Positions 6,686 to 16,000 of a stretch of 64,000 bases of DNA are shown piece after piece. This DNA comes from Fidelibacterota bacterium. GTDB lineage: Bacteria; Pseudomonadota; Alphaproteobacteria; Rhodospirillales; Rhodospirillaceae. The notes under the pieces are model-generated. The model was not told where the DNA came from. It worked only from the letters and a program-made list of their open reading frames with translations, and ran no database searches. Position numbers and translations under genes: made by a program. How positions within the stretch are numbered: position 1 is the stretch's first letter; each line of letters begins with the position of its first letter. The DNA lies in assembly GCA_947476275.1 (NCBI GenBank), contig CANJPQ010000017.1:44784-108783 (forward strand), written 5' to 3'.

Positions 6686-7625
6686 AATTCCAAGACTCCA
6701 AGGCGGCCTTGATCGCTGCGGCGACCTCGGCCGCCTTTTCTTCGTGCGGATAGTGGCCTGCCTGATCGACGACTATCAACGTGCTCCCGGCAATCCCCGC
6801 CTGGAGACGCTTCCGGTCCGCGTCCGGATGGTTGCGATCTGCCGCACCGAAAATGCTGACCGTCGGCGCTTTCACTTGTGCTAGCAACGGCGGCTCGCCG
6901 CCTGGCTGATATGAGGACATCATCGCCGTGGTGCCGGACCAATAGTCTTCCGTCTGCGATGTGCGGGCGAGATCGTCCATTACCGCCGGCGTGATGACCG
7001 ACGGATCGATGAATGACTGCTTCAGAAACTTTTCACGCCAGTTCCGATCGCCGAACAATTTCGCCGACATGCGCGGCATCGGGAACGGCGGCGCTTCCAT
7101 GATCTTCGGCACCCCGGTTTCGAAAATGCCAGGATCGATCAGCACCAATCCTGCCGTTGTCGAATCTGCCACAGCCGCGCGCACCGCAATCGCACCGCCC
7201 ATGGAATGTCCACCGTAGATCGGATGTTCGAGACCAAGCTTGTGCGCGAAGTCGACCGTGATCTTGGTCTGGCCGGCATTGCTGTAGTCGAAGGACACCG
7301 GCTTGGCGGAAAGGCCGTATCCCGGCAGATCTAGGGCCGCGACGAAGCAACAGTCGGCCAACAGCGGCACCAAATTGCGGAACGACTGAAGCGAGTTCCC
7401 GAATCCGTGCACGAGGACAAGCGTGGGCCGATCCGTCCCGCGCTCGCCGTAGGTGCGGTAGCGGATATCGAGGCCGTCGATGCTTATGAACTGATCTTCC
7501 GTGGTCGCCAGCGACCGGGCCGGAACGCCTGCGGGCTGCGGCCAATAGGCATAGAGCACCAAGCCGCCATAGCCCGCAGCCACCAGCGCGATGATCGCGA
7601 TCACGATCCTTTTGAAGATGCGCAC
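6675..7625 (-). CDS. Membrane-anchored alpha/beta hydrolase
   Basis: The preferred start is GTG 7625, preceded by GGGGGAAAG and giving 316 residues that begin with a hydrophobic signal anchor (about residues 6-27). The alpha/beta hydrolase fold is clear: the oxyanion-hole motif VHGFGNSLQSF, nucleophile elbow GHSMGGA, an acid in the FGAADRNHPD region, and the catalytic His in DQAGHYPHEE close to the C-terminus. This is the fold of esterases, epoxide hydrolases and C-C hydrolases, and the substrate is not predictable. The frame stays open far upstream of the start because of high GC, but no homology supports an extension. Confidence 0.88.
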   Translation of the reverse strand: MRIFKRIVIAIIALVAAGYGGLVLYAYWPQPAGVPARSLATTEDQFISIDGLDIRYRTYGERGTDRPTLVLVHGFGNSLQSFRNLVPLLADCCFVAALDLPGYGLSAKPVSFDYSNAGQTKITVDFAHKLGLEHPIYGGHSMGGAIAVRAAVADSTTAGLVLIDPGIFETGVPKIMEAPPFPMPRMSAKLFGDRNWREKFLKQSFIDPSVITPAVMDDLARTSQTEDYWSGTTAMMSSYQPGGEPPLLAQVKAPTVSIFGAADRNHPDADRKRLQAGIAGSTLIVVDQAGHYPHEEKAAEVAAAIKAALESWNSKP

Positions 7626-8101
7626 TTCTTTCCCCCCGACGTTGCGGCGGTGATGTTTGCGCTGTCGGCGCTGGCACGCACGCAAAATGCGGACGGATGA
7701 CCGCGCGCCGGTTATCCACAGTCGTGTTGCCGAATCATCGCAGGAAACTTGCAATGCAAGTACAACCGCGCGACTGCGCCTCTCGAAGAACCCGTGGGCG
7801 CTGTGCGCTCGGAATGTGAGACTGAACGCACGGCCAAAATGAGTCGGCGGTAATTCCGTCACGAACTGAGAATAGGCAGCCCCCTGACAACACCTCTCGC
7901 GGTGGGCTAGCGCGGGCAACAGTCCAAGGTCCCGCCGCGGCGGCCGATCCGGCGTCTGCCGACCATTGAGTTCCGCGCGCTCAGCGAATTCACCAAGCGC
8001 TGCGTGATCTGGGCGCATCTGGAGAACGCGACGCCTCAGTTCGGCTGAAACCGCGCTCGCCCAAAGGCCCGGATTGCTTTGCGCCGGTCCCTTGTGTGTC
8101 T
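7626..8101. other. Intergenic region, 476 bp
   Basis: No convincing gene is seen. Short open stretches exist on both strands, but none has a start with a ribosome site. The region holds the leader of the alpha/beta hydrolase gene on its left and the 3-prime flank of the MHS transporter gene on its right. Confidence 0.4.
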
Positions 8102-9388
8102 TTACACTTGATCGTATTCGATCCGCGAAAAGCGCTTCGTATCGGGCATTGTTGCGTAAACGCACAGCGAACAGACGATGCACCCCGTCACATACCAATA
8201 GAACCATGGCTCGTGGCCGGCATCCTTGAGCCACAGCGCGATGTATTCCGCGGTTCCGCCGAACAGCGAGACAGCCACCGAGTAGGGCAGGGCCACGCCG
8301 ATGGCGCGGATTTCCGTGGGAAACAACTCTGCTTTCACCACGGCGCTGATCGAGCTGTAGCAGCTGTTGATCAGCAGGCCGGCGATCACCAGCAGCAGCG
8401 CCGACGCGGCATCGTGCGTCGTGCTCAAGGTGGTCATGATCGGCACCGTGGTGAGCGTACCGAGTATGCCGAAGGTCAGCAGCATGGCGCGCCGCCCGAC
8501 GCGATCCGACAAGGCGCCGGCAATCGGCTGCACGGCCATGAACACGACGAGTGATGCGGTTGAGATCAACGTCGCATCGTCCTTGGTGAAACCCGCGGTG
8601 TTCACTAGGAATTTCTGCATGTAGTTCGAGTAGCAATAGAACGCCACCGTCCCGCCCATGGTCAGGCCGATGACCGTCAGCACTTGCCGCGGATGGCCGA
8701 GCAGGGCAGCCACCGAACTGCTCATGCGGCGGTTCTTCGTCGTCGCGACAAAGGAGTCCGTCTCGGGCAGGCTGCGACGCAGATACCACGCCACCACCGC
8801 GCACAGCGCGCCGATGAAGAACGGGATGCGCCAGCCCCAGGATTTGAGTTCCTCGGGCGTTAGCAGGAACCGCTGGAGGATCACGAGGGTCGTCAGCGCG
8901 AGCAGCTGCCCCCCGATCAGGGTGACGTATTGGAAGCTGGTGTAGAACCCGCGCCGATCCGCATGCGCAATCTCGCTCAGGTACGTCGCGCTCGCGCCAT
9001 ATTCGCCGCCGACGCTGATGCCCTGTATAAGCCGCGCGAACAGGAGTATCGCGGGCGCCGCGACGCCGATCGTCGCGTAGCCCGGCGTTACGGCGATCAG
9101 CAAGGAGCCGGCGCACATCAGCGTGACGGAGAACGTCAACGCGGCTTTGCGGCCGTGGCGGTCGGCGTACAGCCCCAATAGCCATCCGCCGATCGGCCGC
9201 ATGAAGAAGCCTACGGCGAATACACCGGCGGCGTTCAGCAGTTGTGCAGTCGGGCTCGCGTTCGGGAAGAACACGGGCGCGAAGTACAGCGTGAGTGCGG
9301 AGTAGGCATACCAATCGTACCACTCCACCAGATTCCCGACCGATCCGACAAAGACCGACTTAATCTGGTGCCCCGCGCCCCCCGACAC
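8102..9388 (-). CDS. MFS transporter, metabolite:H+ symporter (MHS) type
   Basis: This 428-residue protein has twelve predicted membrane spans. The MHS subfamily is indicated by GNLVEWYDWYAYSALTLYF near the start, the loop motif YADRHGRKAAL between spans 2 and 3, and RLIQGISVGGEYGASATY in span 4, as in KgtP/ShiA-type carriers of organic acids. It is the last gene of a minus-strand set and follows the hydantoinase-like gene by 5 bp, suggesting it imports that enzyme's substrate or a related acid. The exact substrate is unknown. Confidence 0.92.
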   Translation of the reverse strand: MSGGAGHQIKSVFVGSVGNLVEWYDWYAYSALTLYFAPVFFPNASPTAQLLNAAGVFAVGFFMRPIGGWLLGLYADRHGRKAALTFSVTLMCAGSLLIAVTPGYATIGVAAPAILLFARLIQGISVGGEYGASATYLSEIAHADRRGFYTSFQYVTLIGGQLLALTTLVILQRFLLTPEELKSWGWRIPFFIGALCAVVAWYLRRSLPETDSFVATTKNRRMSSSVAALLGHPRQVLTVIGLTMGGTVAFYCYSNYMQKFLVNTAGFTKDDATLISTASLVVFMAVQPIAGALSDRVGRRAMLLTFGILGTLTTVPIMTTLSTTHDAASALLLVIAGLLINSCYSSISAVVKAELFPTEIRAIGVALPYSVAVSLFGGTAEYIALWLKDAGHEPWFYWYVTGCIVCSLCVYATMPDTKRFSRIEYDQV

Positions 9389-9393
9389 GCTGT

Positions 9394-10761
9394 TTAGACC
9401 TTGCGATTGGGCGTCGGCGTGCGCGCGATGTATCGTCCGTAGCCAGCCGGGCCGACGATCTTGCCTTCATCCATGATCGTGGTGCCACGAACGATGGTCA
9501 TGCGCGGCCAGCCCTTGAGCTTCCAGCCGTCGTACAGACTGTAGTCGGAGAAGGAGCCAAGCTCGGCTGCAATCACTTCGCGGGTCTGGTTCAGATCGAC
9601 AATCGCCAGGTCCGCATCGAGCCCGACCTGGATGCGGCCCTTCTGCGGCAGGTCGAAGATGTCGGCCACGCGGCTGGTGACGACCTCGGCGATGCGTTCC
9701 AGGGACAAGCGGCCCTTGTGATAGCCCTCGCTCAGCAACACCGGCAGGATGGTGGCCGTGCCGGGGAACCCCTGAGACGCCTGCCAGATCGGCTTATCTT
9801 TAGTCGCCTTCTTGCGCGGCACGTGATCGGACGCCACGACGTCGATGCTGCCGTCGGCGAGACCTTCCCACATCGCTTCCACATCGTCCGCGGTGCGGAA
9901 CGGCGGGTTTGCCTTGCCGATGCTGCCGTCCTTCGCATTCTCGTCGTGAGTCAGGTAGTGCGGGCAGGTTTCGACATACACGCGGTTATAGCGCTTTCGC
10001 CATTTGCGCACCTCGTCGAGCGCCATGCGCGTGCTCAGGTGCGGGATGTAGATCGTCGCGCCGAAATGTTCGGCGAACATCATCGCGCGCACGCAGCTCT
10101 CGGCTTCCGTGAACGCCGGCTTGGATTGGCTCCAGTCGTAGAGCGTGGACTTGCCGGCCGCCTGCATCTCGCGACGGATGCGGCTGACGATTTCGATGTT
10201 CTCCGTGTGAAGTACCACCACGGCATTCACCTTCGCCGCGGCTTTCAGAAGCTCGAACAGGTAGCCGTCGTCGGTGCCGTCGAGGCCGAGGTAGCGGCCT
10301 TCCTCGCCTTTGAAGTTCATGAAGTACTTGAACGACGTCGCACCGTAGTCCTTCACGTAGGACGGCAGTTCCGTGATGTGCTGTTCGCTCGCGGTGGAGA
10401 AATGGAACGCATAGTCCACAAAGACGCGCGGCTTGGCGTGGGCCTGCTCGCGGGCATATACGTCGCCATAAGCTTCGTTGTTCAGGAAGAAGCCGATGAC
10501 CGTCGTGAAGCCGCCTTGCGCGGCATAGATGGTTTCCGATGTGTACTCAGTGATCGGCTCGGCAAAACCGAAATGGATGTGGGCATCGATCAAGCCGGGA
10601 AACACATGGCGGCCCTTGGCATCGATGACCTTGGCGGCTTCGGCCTGCGTTCCTGGCGCCAAGAGGGCTGCGAACTTGCCGTCCTTGATCCCGATATCCA
10701 ACGGACCGATGCCGGTGTCGGACACGACAGTGCCGTTTTTGACGAGCGTATCGAAGCGCAT
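9394..10761 (-). CDS. Dihydropyrimidinase/hydantoinase-like amidohydrolase
   Basis: The protein is 455 residues from ATG 10761, which follows GGGGGAC; an ATG six codons upstream is an alternative. It is a cyclic amidohydrolase of the dihydroorotase/hydantoinase/allantoinase group. The metal site is visible: DAHIHFG (two His), SFKYFMNFKG (the Lys normally carboxylated), VLHTEN, IPHLST and ASDHVPR (the last Asp). Such enzymes open cyclic amides or ureides in the cytoplasm using two zinc ions. It is flanked by a CobW-type metallochaperone and two MFS carriers in one direction, which suggests uptake and hydrolysis of a nitrogenous ring compound. The substrate is not determinable from sequence. 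Confidence 0.88.
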   Translation of the reverse strand: MRFDTLVKNGTVVSDTGIGPLDIGIKDGKFAALLAPGTQAEAAKVIDAKGRHVFPGLIDAHIHFGFAEPITEYTSETIYAAQGGFTTVIGFFLNNEAYGDVYAREQAHAKPRVFVDYAFHFSTASEQHITELPSYVKDYGATSFKYFMNFKGEEGRYLGLDGTDDGYLFELLKAAAKVNAVVVLHTENIEIVSRIRREMQAAGKSTLYDWSQSKPAFTEAESCVRAMMFAEHFGATIYIPHLSTRMALDEVRKWRKRYNRVYVETCPHYLTHDENAKDGSIGKANPPFRTADDVEAMWEGLADGSIDVVASDHVPRKKATKDKPIWQASQGFPGTATILPVLLSEGYHKGRLSLERIAEVVTSRVADIFDLPQKGRIQVGLDADLAIVDLNQTREVIAAELGSFSDYSLYDGWKLKGWPRMTIVRGTTIMDEGKIVGPAGYGRYIARTPTPNRKV

Positions 10762-10781
10762 GGAAGTCCCCCGGGACAAAT

Positions 10782-11786
10782 CTAGTGGTGAGCGTTCATG
10801 AGGTCGGCGATCGAGGCGGGCCGGTGTGTGCCGGGTTCCGCCTGCAGGATCGTCAGGCTTTGGCGCAGGATGGTCTCATCGACGCCTTGGACAATGCACA
10901 CCAGGCGCGACGTGTGATCGACGTCAGGCCAAGCGGGCAACCGCTGCGACGGCGCAAATACCGTTTGCACGCCTTGCAGCACGACCGGGCCGGCTCCGGC
11001 CACGTCGAGGATGCCTTTGGCGCGCAGCATCTTATTCCCGAAGAATTCCTTCGAAAAGTCGATCCATCCCGCGAGACCCGACCAAGTGATCGGCGTCTCG
11101 ATCCGGAAACTGTAGGACTGAATATCGGCCGCGTGATGATGGTGATGGTGCCCATCAACTACGGGGACAACCACCTTGCTCTCCACGAACAGATCGTCGG
11201 GCGCCAACGCGGTGCCGCCACAATCCACGTGCGCGCTCGCGTTCAAGTTCAGCAAACGCGCGCGCAGATCGGCCGGGCAGGCGTCGCCCGTCAGGTCGGT
11301 CTTGGTGACGATCAGCCGGTCGGCGAGCGCGGCTTGCTTGCGGGCCTCCGGGTGGTTGTCCAGTTCGCTGACGCCCAGCACCGCATCGACGGTCGTGATC
11401 ACGGTGCCGAGCTTGTAGTAGACCGACAGGAAGCTGTCGCGCAGCAGGGACTGCAGGATCGGGGCGGGGTCTGCTAGGCCCGTGGTCTCGACCACCACTC
11501 GCGAGAAAGGCGGGATCTCGCCGCGGGCGCGCTTGTAGGAAAGGTCGGCCAGGGTGTCCTTGAATGTGTCGAGCATCGCGCAGCACAGGCAGCCGGCGTT
11601 CAGCAGCACCACGTTGTCGTGCCCGCCGACTACAAGCAGATGGTCGAGCCCGATCTCGCCCAGTTCGTTGACGATGACGGCGGTATCGGCGAGGGCGGGA
11701 TGGCGCAGCAGTCGGTTGAGCAGGGTAGTCTTGCCGCTGCCCAAAAACCCAGTCACTACGGCAACAGGAAGCCGCTCCGAAGCCAT
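10782..11786 (-). CDS. CobW/COG0523-type G3E GTPase metallochaperone
   Basis: This 334-residue protein has the P-loop GFLGSGKTTLL near the N-terminus, the metal-binding GCLCCAM (CxCC) motif at about residue 67, a Walker B-like VVVETTGLADP and the guanine-binding TKTD. A run of six His (about residues 217-222) precedes the CobW C-terminal domain and probably stores or delivers metal. Family members load zinc, cobalt or iron into client enzymes. It lies directly upstream of the metal-dependent amidohydrolase with about 20 bp between them, so that enzyme is the likely client. Confidence 0.92.
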   Translation of the reverse strand: MASERLPVAVVTGFLGSGKTTLLNRLLRHPALADTAVIVNELGEIGLDHLLVVGGHDNVVLLNAGCLCCAMLDTFKDTLADLSYKRARGEIPPFSRVVVETTGLADPAPILQSLLRDSFLSVYYKLGTVITTVDAVLGVSELDNHPEARKQAALADRLIVTKTDLTGDACPADLRARLLNLNASAHVDCGGTALAPDDLFVESKVVVPVVDGHHHHHHAADIQSYSFRIETPITWSGLAGWIDFSKEFFGNKMLRAKGILDVAGAGPVVLQGVQTVFAPSQRLPAWPDVDHTSRLVCIVQGVDETILRQSLTILQAEPGTHRPASIADLMNAHH

Positions 11787-11909
11787 TGATCTGCCTGTAT
11801 TCCTCGCCGCAGTATGCGGCGCGCGCGCGGACTCTTACCACGCTCCAACGCACGGCGCAGGCACGAAGTTTGAGTCTTTAGATAGCGATCATATGCAGGG
11901 CCGCCGGGA

Positions 11910-13157
11910 TTAGGCGGCTTTCGCGTCCATCGGCGAGCCCTTGCCAAGGAACGTGATCATAAGTGCGCCGAAGGCCAGGATAGGCATGCTCCACAGCAGC
12001 GCCGGCGAATAGCTGCCGGCCTGATCAAATACATACCCGAACGACACCGGTCCGACGCCGACGCCGGAATAGAACATCACGTACTGCCAGCTGTAGATCT
12101 TGCCGTAGTGCTTCAAGCCGAAGTAGCGCGCCGTGAGGTACGGCAACAGGTGCACCTCGGAGCCTGCCGCGAAGCCCACCATGATCACCCCCAGGATTAC
12201 CAGCGGTGTGACATGCGGCGCGGCCAGGAAGATGCCCATGGATACGACCGGCAGGAACAGGAACAAGCCCGCGACATAGGCAGGGTGGAACTTGTCGACC
12301 AAGACGCCGGTGAACAACCGGCCAACGATCACCGCTCCGCCCAGCGCGCCGGCCACGCCCAACGCCGCCTCACGGCTCAGGCCCATGTCGCCTAGCAGCG
12401 GTACGAGGTGGACGGTCAGCGATGAGACGATCGCACCGATGATCAAGAACGCGACGCCGTTCTGCCAGAAGCGACGCGTCCGCACGGCTTCGCCGATCTC
12501 GAGGCCAGTCTGAATAGGTGCCTCGGTCGTCGCTGTGCCGGGGACGGGCGCATTGTTCTCGAAGAAGAGGAAGTACACCGGAATGATCGCGAGCGCCGCG
12601 AGCGCTGCGATCCCGAGATAGCCCGCCTGCCAGCCATATTTGTCGATGAGGCCGCCGATCAAGGGCGGGGTGATCACGCCAGCGACGCCCGTGCCGGTGG
12701 CGGTGATCGCCAATGCGATGCCGCGCTGTTTGACGAACCAACTCGCGACGCCGCGCGTCCACACCAGCGCCGTCGTTCCTCCGCCGCAGCCGGCCATCAG
12801 GAAGAGGGCGATGTAGAACACCACGATGCTGGACGTGATCTGCGTCATCGCGGCGCTCGCAAGCGCAAGTGTCGCCATCGAGATGATGCCGATCTTCCGG
12901 ACACCGAGCTTGTCGGCGAGAATCCCGACGAGCGGCGCGGTGGTGATAAGGCCAAGCGTCATGAAGGTCTTCATGGCGGAGACCTGGGTGCGGCTCCAGT
13001 CATGGGATTGCGCGAGCGGAATCAGGAACAGGCTGATGGCGTAGAAGTGCACCCCGTTGATACCCGCCCCGGCGCCGGTCGAGGCTGCAGCCAGGACCTT
13101 CCACCCGCGTGCGAACTCGCCCTGCGCGGGCGCGGTGGTGGCTTCATTTTGCGACAT
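11910..13157 (-). CDS. MFS transporter (monocarboxylate/oxalate-formate type)
   Basis: This 415-residue polytopic protein has about twelve membrane spans. After a polar head, spans 1-2 contain NGVHFYAISLFLIPL and the loop GILADKLGVRKIG, a pattern common in the oxalate/formate antiporter and monocarboxylate MFS group. The central loop around residue 195 is polar. It is first in a minus-strand set and is separated from the CobW gene by 123 bp, so it may share a transcript with the CobW, amidohydrolase and MHS genes. The substrate is unknown, probably an organic acid. Confidence 0.88.
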   Translation of the reverse strand: MSQNEATTAPAQGEFARGWKVLAAASTGAGAGINGVHFYAISLFLIPLAQSHDWSRTQVSAMKTFMTLGLITTAPLVGILADKLGVRKIGIISMATLALASAAMTQITSSIVVFYIALFLMAGCGGGTTALVWTRGVASWFVKQRGIALAITATGTGVAGVITPPLIGGLIDKYGWQAGYLGIAALAALAIIPVYFLFFENNAPVPGTATTEAPIQTGLEIGEAVRTRRFWQNGVAFLIIGAIVSSLTVHLVPLLGDMGLSREAALGVAGALGGAVIVGRLFTGVLVDKFHPAYVAGLFLFLPVVSMGIFLAAPHVTPLVILGVIMVGFAAGSEVHLLPYLTARYFGLKHYGKIYSWQYVMFYSGVGVGPVSFGYVFDQAGSYSPALLWSMPILAFGALMITFLGKGSPMDAKAA

Positions 13158-13410
13158 AAGGATTTTGCCTGGGTTGGTACGAGGCGGGGATACCAGCCAA
13201 GTGTAGCCATGATCGCACCGCCGACAGCAAAAAGAATCTCCGATCCGATCAAAACTGGGCGAGAGCTGCTGAGCTGATATGCAAATGACGCCCGCTCCTA
13301 TGCCGGATCGTAAAATCAGCAGCCGAGGCCCTGAGTGTCATTGTTCGACGATGAGCGGGAGCCCGAAGAGCCCGCGATGCAGAGCATAGAAGGGCATTTT
13401 TGCAGTTCCG
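13158..13410. other. Divergent intergenic region, left part
   Basis: This lies between the minus-strand MFS gene and the start of the large plus-strand operon. It carries the leader of the MFS gene. No gene was recognised; the regulatory signals to its right are listed separately. Confidence 0.4.
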
Positions 13411-13426
13411 TCCCACGGAGTGAGTC
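13411..13426 (+). promoter_or_regulatory. Shared operator-like motif, copy 1
   Basis: TCCCACGGAGTGAGTC lies 11 bp upstream of the predicted -35 box for the TonB receptor operon. Nearly the same 16 bases recur at 22734-22749 (one mismatch) and 56840-56855 (three mismatches), all intergenic. The core CCCAC-N3-GTGAR is an imperfect inverted repeat. An upstream position suggests an activator site; the IclR regulator encoded at 42855 is a candidate. Confidence 0.55.
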
Positions 13427-13437
13427 GGGCAGGGGCC

Positions 13438-13467
13438 TTGCAAGGTGCGGATGATTGATCCCACAAT
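13438..13467 (+). promoter_or_regulatory. Predicted sigma-70-like promoter of the 13.5-28 kb operon
   Basis: TTGCAA (13438-13443) and CACAAT (13462-13467) are separated by 18 bases, giving a start near 13474 and a leader of about 60 bases to the TonB receptor ATG. The match is moderate, but the position just downstream of the shared operator-like motif supports it. Confidence 0.4.
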
Positions 13468-13536
13468 GCGGGGCTTCAAATACGTTGTTGCAGCCGGTCG
13501 AGGGGCAGTTTCGGCCGATTATCACGGAGAGGGGCT

Positions 13537-15963
13537 ATGCTGACATTCACGGGGCGCAAGGTGGCTTGCGCATTTGCGGTGCTATTGACGTCGTCAGCCG
13601 GCGTGCTGGCGCAAGACTTTGCGCTGGAAGAAATCACCGTCACGGCGCGCCGCCGTGAAGAAAACCTGATGGAGGTTCCGGTCGCGGTTGCGGTCGTGAA
13701 CGCCGCGGCCATCGAGGCTGCCGGCATCAAGGATATTCAGAAGCTGTCGGGCTACACGCCGGGCTTGCACATCGATCAAGGATTGACGAGCGCGACCACG
13801 CGCACGATCACCTTCCGCGGCTTGTCGGTTGTCGGCAGCGCATCGGCGCCCGCAGCCACGGTTTTCGTCGACGGCGTGGCGCTCGCCGGCAGCGGCCAGC
13901 CCTACCTCGGCGATCTTGAACGCGTCGAAGTCCTGGTCGGTCCGCAAAGCGTGTACTTCGGCCGCTCGACATTTACCGGCGCCGTCAACTTCGTCACGAA
14001 GCGCCCGAGCGATACCTTCAAAGGCCGCATCCTGGCCGAGTACGGCAGCTGGAACACGTCCGACTTTGCCGTCACCTTGGAAGGCCCGCTTGTCGAGAAC
14101 AAGCTGACCGCGCGTGTCACCGGCCGCGGTTTCAAGACCGGCGGCCAATACACAAACTTCTCCAATACCTCGGAGAAGATGGGTTATCGCACCAGCAAGT
14201 CCGTGCTCGGGTCCGTCTACTTCACGCCGTCGGAATCGCTGACGATGAAGTTGTTCTACGACCGAGAGGACGACGACACCGGCCCGCCGGCGGCGATCGC
14301 CCTGAAAGGCAACAGCCTGCCGGCCTTCGGCGGCACCGGTACGCAGATCCCCGGCGTCACCGGCGGCAGCCAGGAAATCTCCTGTCCGACCAACGGCACC
14401 TTCGGCGTCTACTATTGCGGCGCGCTGCCGAACGCGAAGCAGATCAACAAACGCATCATCTCGGGCAACTTCGAGCTGACGCCGTACTTGCAGGGCATCT
14501 TCTTCGACAACCGTCTCGGCGTGCCGATGTACTTCGACCCGCGTTTCCTGACCCACTACGGCAGCCGCGTGCGCGCGGACATCTACCACCTGAACATCGA
14601 CTACGAGTACAACGACTGGAATTTCAGCTCGGTGTCGGCTTTCCACAATACCAAGTCGCAGAGCATCAATACCCCGAACTATCGCGATACCCGCGACGTG
14701 CCGAACCCACAGTTCACGACGCCGATCGCCGCCGGTCAGCCGTGCTGCCGGCTGCCCTACATCAGCTTCCACCTGATGAATCAGAACGTGAACAAGGACT
14801 ACAACCAGGAATTCAAGATCACATCGCCGCAGAAGGCGCGTTTGCGCGGCGTCCTTGGGGCAAGCTACTTGAAGCAAACCTCGCCTGGGCTCACCAACTT
14901 CGGCCAATCAAAGACCGTGCCGACGTATCAAGGCTCGCTCACTGCGATTCGCAGCGAGACGCCGGCGGTCTTCGGCGCCGCGTACTTCGATCTCTTGCCC
15001 GAACTGACGCTGACGGCCGAAGCGCGCTACCAGTGGGATAAGGTCACGGGCGAAACCACCTTCCCGACACGCCTCGCGCCGACCACCGACAAGTACAATG
15101 CGTTCTCGCCGCGAATCTCGGTCGACTACAAATACACGCCGGGCTCGCTGCTCTATGCGTTGTTCTCGCGCGGCTATCGCCGTGGCGGCTTCAACTCGAT
15201 CCTCGTCGGCCAACCGGCGTCCGTGCTCGCGCAGCTTGCTCCGATTGGCGCAAGCGAGCGCTTCGGGCAGGAAAAGCTCGACAACTACGAGGCGGGCTGG
15301 AAAGCGACCATGATGGAGAACCGCATCCGTACCAGCCTGGTCGGCTATTACCAGATCTGGAGCAACGGCCAGGTGCCGAGCACGATCTCCTTCGTGCAAC
15401 CGAACGGCACCACGGTGAATACAACGGTCACCACCAACGCCGGTAAGGTCGACCTTTATGGCGTGGAACTCCAGGGCGACTTCGCCGCGACCCGCCATTT
15501 GACCGTCAACGCGACGTTCAATTGGCAGCCCTCGAAGATCAAGAGCTACAACTACGTTCCGGTCGGCAACCAGATCCGCCGCTCGCCGAACGTGAACGGT
15601 AACACCTTCTTCGGTGCGCCGGTTGCTAAGTTCAGCCTGTCGCCGACCTATACCGATACCCTCGTCGGCGATTGGGAGTGGTACGCCCGCGGCGATTGGC
15701 GCTGGCGCGGCAAGTACTACATCGACGCCACCAACCTCGCCTGGATCCCGTCGAACCACATCTTCGATCTGCACCTCGGCGTGCGGCGCGAAAACCTTAC
15801 GGTTGAGGCTTACGTGCTCAACCTGGCGAACGACCGCAACTTCCAGCAGGGCGAATACGGCGCTGACTCGTCCAGTTCGACGGCCGGCTCGATCGAGAAC
15901 GAAATCCGTTTGCTGCTGCCGCAGAAACGGACCCTGGGTCTGAAGGCCACCTACCAGTTCTAA
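13537..15963 (+). CDS. TonB-dependent outer membrane receptor 1
   Basis: This 808-residue protein starts at ATG 13537, behind GGAGAGG. A signal peptide ends at about residue 25 (VLAQ). The TonB box/early plug reads EEITVTARRREEN, followed by the plug domain with GLSVVGSASAPAATVFVDGV and VGPQSVYFGRSTFTGAVNF. The remainder is a 22-strand-type beta barrel finishing with an aromatic residue (ATYQF), as required for outer membrane insertion. It would import a large or scarce substrate using TonB energy. It heads an 11-gene run with molybdoenzyme genes and cassette 1, so the ligand is probably the substrate of that pathway. It is closely similar in plan to the receptor at 38332. Confidence 0.95.
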   Translation: MLTFTGRKVACAFAVLLTSSAGVLAQDFALEEITVTARRREENLMEVPVAVAVVNAAAIEAAGIKDIQKLSGYTPGLHIDQGLTSATTRTITFRGLSVVGSASAPAATVFVDGVALAGSGQPYLGDLERVEVLVGPQSVYFGRSTFTGAVNFVTKRPSDTFKGRILAEYGSWNTSDFAVTLEGPLVENKLTARVTGRGFKTGGQYTNFSNTSEKMGYRTSKSVLGSVYFTPSESLTMKLFYDREDDDTGPPAAIALKGNSLPAFGGTGTQIPGVTGGSQEISCPTNGTFGVYYCGALPNAKQINKRIISGNFELTPYLQGIFFDNRLGVPMYFDPRFLTHYGSRVRADIYHLNIDYEYNDWNFSSVSAFHNTKSQSINTPNYRDTRDVPNPQFTTPIAAGQPCCRLPYISFHLMNQNVNKDYNQEFKITSPQKARLRGVLGASYLKQTSPGLTNFGQSKTVPTYQGSLTAIRSETPAVFGAAYFDLLPELTLTAEARYQWDKVTGETTFPTRLAPTTDKYNAFSPRISVDYKYTPGSLLYALFSRGYRRGGFNSILVGQPASVLAQLAPIGASERFGQEKLDNYEAGWKATMMENRIRTSLVGYYQIWSNGQVPSTISFVQPNGTTVNTTVTTNAGKVDLYGVELQGDFAATRHLTVNATFNWQPSKIKSYNYVPVGNQIRRSPNVNGNTFFGAPVAKFSLSPTYTDTLVGDWEWYARGDWRWRGKYYIDATNLAWIPSNHIFDLHLGVRRENLTVEAYVLNLANDRNFQQGEYGADSSSSTAGSIENEIRLLLPQKRTLGLKATYQF

Positions 15964-16000
15964 AGACGCGCCGGCTCGCGGCGCATGACGGAGTGTGTTG

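Noticed and set aside
7965..8048. Short coding-like stretch ending in a TGA (IEFRALSEFTKRC)
   Set aside because: No start codon with a ribosome site and no recognised homologue; it could be an old gene scrap but cannot be supported.
7626..8100. Continuation of the hydrolase reading frame far upstream towards the MHS transporter gene
   Set aside because: The frame is open by chance; a ribosome site and a signal anchor at GTG 7625 mark the true start.
11133..11150. Six-His run in the CobW-type protein as a cloning tag artefact
   Set aside because: It is internal, encoded by mixed CAT/CAC codons, and His-rich loops are normal in this metallochaperone family.
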